From Melioribacter sp. (GTDB taxonomy: Bacteria; Bacteroidota; Ignavibacteria; Ignavibacteriales; Melioribacteraceae): a stretch of 9,274 bases of DNA. The translations under genes and the position numbers were made by a program. The notes beneath the pieces are model-generated. The model made no database searches, was not told the DNA's origin, and worked only from the letters and a program-made list of their open reading frames with translations. The DNA is taken from NCBI GenBank assembly GCA_016841125.1, contig JAENZU010000100.1:1-9274 (forward strand), read 5' to 3'. Positions 6,418 to 9,274 of the stretch are shown here, one piece after another; position 1 is the stretch's first letter, and every line of letters starts with the position of its first letter.

Positions 6418-7203
6418 TTGAAGCTAAAATCAGAATTAAAAAAGCTGTTTGAAATAATTAAACAGCTCGACCGAAAAGTTTTAATTGTTTTTTTGAGTGT
6501 CGGGGTATTGCAGACTATTTCCTGGTATTACACTTCCCGCCGCTTTTTCCGCAACAATCTTTATTTCACGGTCTTCAAAGATAATCCCGATGTTGCATTA
6601 ATTGAGTACCTCTTCTGGTTTATCGGGGACTTTTTAACATTTTTTGTCATACCGTTTTTCATTATTAAATTTTTACTAAAAGAAAGAATAATTGACTACG
6701 GAGTTAAGCTAGGGGATTATCGGGCAGGATTAAAAATTAGTCTCATTTTTCTTGCCGTTATGCTGCCTATAGTCTGGTTAGTATCATCCACACCCGAATT
6801 TGCTTCGAAGTATCCTCATCTTCCTGCCGCCAGAGATAATGTAAATATTTTTCTGATTTATGAAGCAGGTATGCTGGTTTACATGTTCGGCTGGGAATTT
6901 ATCTGGCGCGGTTTTACTCTTTTCGGTTTGGAAGAAAAATTTGGCTATTATGCAATATTAATTCAAATGGTGCCTTTTGTGATTCTGCATAACGGCAAAC
7001 CGCCGATCGAAACTTTCGGAGCTATTTTAGGAGGCATCGCACTAGGAATTCTTGCATTCAGGACGAGATCATTTCTTTACTGTGTTCTGGTTCATTTCGG
7101 AGTGATGTTCAGTATCGACACCATCTCAACTCTGCGTTATCAATCTGCCGATTATGGGCTCGGCTTCGATTCGCTTCTGAACATTTTATCTCAATTATTT
7201 TGA
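6418..7203 (+). CDS. CPBP-family (CAAX protease-like) membrane protein with altered motif
   Basis: Integral membrane protein of 261 residues with hydrophobic segments at about 21-38, 60-86, 104-122, 144-160, 175-190, 200-213 and 219-236, the layout of CPBP/Abi intramembrane proteases. FGWEFIWRGF (157-166) sits where the family has EExxxR: Glu160 and Arg164 are kept but the first glutamate is Trp159. FVILH (187-191) gives the second motif with His191, and His226 in VHFGVMF gives the third, though the usual asparagine four residues later is Met230. It may be a non-proteolytic or specialised branch. I chose TTG at 6418, with AGG 6 bases upstream. No in-frame ATG exists nearby upstream, and a tiny frame (6392-6421) ends across this start. 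Substrate and role are unknown. Confidence 0.75.
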   Translation: MKLKSELKKLFEIIKQLDRKVLIVFLSVGVLQTISWYYTSRRFFRNNLYFTVFKDNPDVALIEYLFWFIGDFLTFFVIPFFIIKFLLKERIIDYGVKLGDYRAGLKISLIFLAVMLPIVWLVSSTPEFASKYPHLPAARDNVNIFLIYEAGMLVYMFGWEFIWRGFTLFGLEEKFGYYAILIQMVPFVILHNGKPPIETFGAILGGIALGILAFRTRSFLYCVLVHFGVMFSIDTISTLRYQSADYGLGFDSLLNILSQLF

Positions 7204-7258
7204 TAGTTATTTGTAAATTTAGTAGAGAAAAATTAAGTATTTTTAGTCTGGAGAAATT

Positions 7259-7975
7259 ATGAAGTTTAGTTTAAACATAGATCATGTTGCTTTCCTTAGA
7301 AACGCACGAGCAGAACTACAGCCCGATCCCATTGGTTATGCGCTTATGGCAGAGCAATATGGTGTTGACGGTATTGTAGTTCATTTAAGAGAAGACCGCC
7401 GGCATATTAATGAGCGAGACTTAAGGCTTCTCCGTGAATTGATCAACACAAAACTTGATTTGGAAATGGCTGCCGTTGACGAGATAATTGATATCGCCAT
7501 TGATGTTCAGCCGGAATTGGCGACTCTCGTTCCCGAAAGAAGGGAAGAACTTACTACCGAAGGCGGTTTGAATGTGCTGGATAATATTGATCTCTTGAAG
7601 AATACAATCGACAGACTCCATTCCGCTAACATTGCGGTTTCTCTTTTCATTGAACCTGATCTCGACATTATAAATGCTTCTGCCGAACTTCAGACTGATT
7701 TTATCGAAATACATACCGGCGTTTATGCAAATGCCGTAAGCGAAGATGATATTTTTGACGAACTTGAAAGAGTTAGAATCGCGGCTAAACATGCTAAAAA
7801 ATTAGGGCTCGGTGTTAACGCGGGTCACGGTTTAAATTATCAGAATATTAAAGAGTTTATTAATATTACCGATATTGATGAAGTCAGCATTGGTCAGTCT
7901 GTTATTGCACGGTCTGTTTTTGTAGGTGTCGAAAAAGCTGTAAAAGATATGATTCAGCTTATAAATCAGAAGTGA
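7259..7975 (+). CDS. pdxJ: Pyridoxine 5'-phosphate synthase
   Basis: Final ring-closing enzyme of the DXP-dependent vitamin B6 pathway: joins 1-deoxy-D-xylulose 5-phosphate with 3-amino-2-oxopropyl phosphate to form pyridoxine 5'-phosphate, in a cytosolic (beta/alpha)8 barrel. The 238 residues are normal for PdxJ. Diagnostic segments are NIDHVAFLRNAR (6-17), VHLREDRRHI (41-50, active-site His42), LEMA with Glu69, IEIHTGVYA (149-157) and GVNAGHGLN (185-193, His190). The last three key residues correspond to His45, Glu72 and His193 of the E. coli enzyme. GGAG (7250-7253) lies 5 bases before the ATG. It follows the CPBP gene by 55 bases without a terminator, so the two may share a transcript, but PdxJ is a housekeeping enzyme with no obvious link to that neighbour. 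Confidence 0.97.
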   Translation: MKFSLNIDHVAFLRNARAELQPDPIGYALMAEQYGVDGIVVHLREDRRHINERDLRLLRELINTKLDLEMAAVDEIIDIAIDVQPELATLVPERREELTTEGGLNVLDNIDLLKNTIDRLHSANIAVSLFIEPDLDIINASAELQTDFIEIHTGVYANAVSEDDIFDELERVRIAAKHAKKLGLGVNAGHGLNYQNIKEFINITDIDEVSIGQSVIARSVFVGVEKAVKDMIQLINQK

Positions 7976-8053
7976 ACCTATTCCGTTCAAAAATTAAAAT
8001 AGAACCATTATGGTACAAATATCACAAGTTGAACTAATAGAGTACAAACAAGC

Positions 8054-8671
8054 GTGAAGAAGATAGCTTTAATCGGTGATATTATAGAATCAAAAAAATT
8101 GAAGAACAGGGCAGTTATTCAAAAAAAACTCGACTCCATTTTCAAGGACATAAATAAAAAAGATAAGTACCTGCAATCGGATTTTACGATCACACTCGGC
8201 GATGAATTTCAAGCGGTTTACTCAAGAGCAGATTCAATAATAATAAATTCGCTTAGAATCCTTGCCGATCTCTACCCGGTAAAAGTAAGATTTTCATTCG
8301 GTGTTGGAGAGATTACAACCGCAATGAAAAAGAAAGCAATTGGAATGGACGGTCCGGCATTTTATAATGCACGGGAAGGAATGGAATCGCTCAAAAAAGG
8401 GAATCACAATTTTTATTTAACGGATGGATTGGCTGACAGTTTCAGAATGGAAAGATATGTTCTGAATCTAATTTCGCACATGATGAAGGGTTGGAACGAA
8501 AACCGTTTTAGAACATTGCTGATGATGTTCGAAGAAAAGGGGAAAAAAGATATTGCCAAGAAATTGTCTATAAGTGAGCGGGCAATTTATAAAACGATTA
8601 ATTCGGGAGCTCTGGAAGATGTTATTAGAGTGAGTAGAGAAATAACTCAATCGATAAACAGGAAATTGTAA
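8054..8671 (+). CDS. SatD-family protein with C-terminal helix-turn-helix
   Basis: A 205-residue protein recognised as SatD-like from IALIGDIIESKKL (4-16), ITLGDEFQAVY (46-56), VRFSFGVGEI (78-87) and MDGPAFYNAREG (98-109). The family is named after a gene in the Streptococcus mutans acid-tolerance sat operon; its biochemical activity is not known to me. The order strand-with-Asp9, GDEF hairpin (49-52) and 'FSFGVG' strand resembles the palm fold of GGDEF domains and nucleotide cyclases, suggesting a metal- and nucleotide-binding core. Residues about 163-190 (KKDIAKKLSISERAIYKTIN) look like a DNA-binding helix-turn-helix. The start is GTG 8054: the frame is closed by TGA at 8030 and has no other start. 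No clear ribosome site is present, and the start overlaps the stop of a 15-codon frame. Only 5 bases separate it from the next gene. Confidence 0.82.
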   Translation: MKKIALIGDIIESKKLKNRAVIQKKLDSIFKDINKKDKYLQSDFTITLGDEFQAVYSRADSIIINSLRILADLYPVKVRFSFGVGEITTAMKKKAIGMDGPAFYNAREGMESLKKGNHNFYLTDGLADSFRMERYVLNLISHMMKGWNENRFRTLLMMFEEKGKKDIAKKLSISERAIYKTINSGALEDVIRVSREITQSINRKL

Positions 8672-8676
8672 ATTTT

Positions 8677-9274
8677 ATGCTCATATTTTTTTATCTGCTA
8701 AATATCATTTTAATCCCCAGATTATTTTTCTATATAAAAGATGAGCCATTAACTCTTACACGCCTGCTGATAAAATTACTGATAACCTTAATATTATTTA
8801 GTTTAATTAAGATTGAGTTGAGTTCGATCACATTATTTCTGCTAGTAGTAGGGGTATTCACGATATTTTATTATGTCGAAAAAAAATCGGTAAAAATAAA
8901 TGTAGTTCGTTTTTTGGAATTGATATCGCTAATTATTTTAGTCAATATATTCACATCCGGTTTGTTTGGATCGGAATTCAGCGAACCTGTTTTGGATTTT
9001 ATGAATGGAATTTCGCACGCGTTCTTATTTACAGAAAATGCTTCTGATTTTAATTGGGATGCAATATTAAAAATATCCGCAGGAATTCTTCTTGTATTAA
9101 ATGAAGTAAACTTGGTGATACGAATAATATTTCAGGAATTCGATCTTCTCCCAAAATCAGAAGATGCGGAATCACACATCAAACTTGATGCAAAAGAGTA
9201 TAACGCCGGTAGAATAATTGGAATGCTCGAAAGGCTGCTGCTATTTATTCTAATTCTGCTAAATCAATTTGGCG
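8677..9274 (+). CDS. Multi-pass membrane protein, DUF3307-like, 3' end missing
   Basis: An open frame from ATG 8677 runs off the window after 199 codons. It begins MLIFFYLLNIILIPRLFFYI and has hydrophobic stretches at about 1-20, 29-46, 50-67, 79-97, 131-152 and 181-197. The segment EYNAGRIIGMLERLLLFILI (174-193) matches the conserved C-terminal part of DUF3307 membrane proteins as I remember them ('iGilER' followed by a hydrophobic segment), which are often encoded beside SatD. The usual ending, a 'GF..AAKS..R' stretch, would lie just past the edge. It begins 5 bases after the SatD stop, so translation is probably coupled. An AGGA at 8660-8663 inside satD is the only ribosome-site candidate, and its spacing is long. 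Function is unknown; a membrane partner or output for SatD is an inference. Confidence 0.8.
   Translation, partial: MLIFFYLLNIILIPRLFFYIKDEPLTLTRLLIKLLITLILFSLIKIELSSITLFLLVVGVFTIFYYVEKKSVKINVVRFLELISLIILVNIFTSGLFGSEFSEPVLDFMNGISHAFLFTENASDFNWDAILKISAGILLVLNEVNLVIRIIFQEFDLLPKSEDAESHIKLDAKEYNAGRIIGMLERLLLFILILLNQFG

Noticed and set aside
7204..7258. Possible TTTG...TATTTTTA promoter before pdxJ
   Set aside because: The spacing of 24 bases is too long and the -7 match is incomplete. The AT-rich sequence makes this uninformative.
7421..7792. 123-codon minus-strand frame inside pdxJ
   Set aside because: Antisense to an unmistakable pdxJ with conserved catalytic residues. No homology recognised.
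8005..8015. Short palindrome ACCAT-T-ATGGT upstream of the SatD gene
   Set aside because: Five-base arms are expected by chance in a region of this size, and nothing else supports an operator.

Overview
The window is an AT-rich, gene-dense stretch of a bacterial chromosome. The proteins, the Shine-Dalgarno-led genes and one possible Bacteroidota-type promoter fit the Bacteroidota/Chlorobi/Ignavibacteria group best. That placement rests on overall resemblance only, with no rRNA or other marker gene to confirm it. I see no tRNA, rRNA, CRISPR array, transposase or integrase.

Left part (1-1312): the 3' part of an adenine phosphoribosyltransferase gene (apt, +) converges on rsmI (-), which encodes the 16S rRNA C1402 2'-O-methyltransferase. 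Between them lie a short series of CTGATTT-like repeat units and a perfect 30-bp palindrome (552-581) that could act as a bidirectional terminator or be a dispersed palindromic repeat.

Centre (1313-6347): this is the most distinctive part. A divergent intergenic region carries a cluster of AGATTCCCGCAA-like motifs and, near the next gene, a perfect TGTTACA-N5-TGTAACA inverted repeat overlapping a possible promoter. Then come four same-strand, closely spaced genes: an Rrf2-family regulator, an ALDH7-family aldehyde dehydrogenase (antiquitin/aminoadipate-semialdehyde dehydrogenase), a lysine-ketoglutarate reductase and a saccharopine dehydrogenase. A strong intrinsic terminator follows. Together the three enzymes would convert lysine plus 2-oxoglutarate to saccharopine, then to aminoadipate semialdehyde plus glutamate, then to 2-aminoadipate. 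This is the route animals use through bifunctional AASS plus ALDH7A1, here with the two AASS halves as separate adjacent genes and a built-in candidate regulator.

Right part (6348-9274): a CPBP (CAAX-protease-like) membrane protein with an altered active-site motif, pdxJ (pyridoxine 5'-phosphate synthase), a SatD-family protein whose motifs resemble the GGDEF/nucleotide-cyclase palm fold plus a C-terminal helix-turn-helix, and a multi-pass membrane protein resembling DUF3307 proteins that is cut by the window edge. The CPBP and SatD genes start with TTG and GTG, and each start overlaps the stop of a tiny upstream reading frame. PdxJ makes the pyridoxal phosphate precursor. No evidence ties it functionally to the lysine genes beyond proximity.
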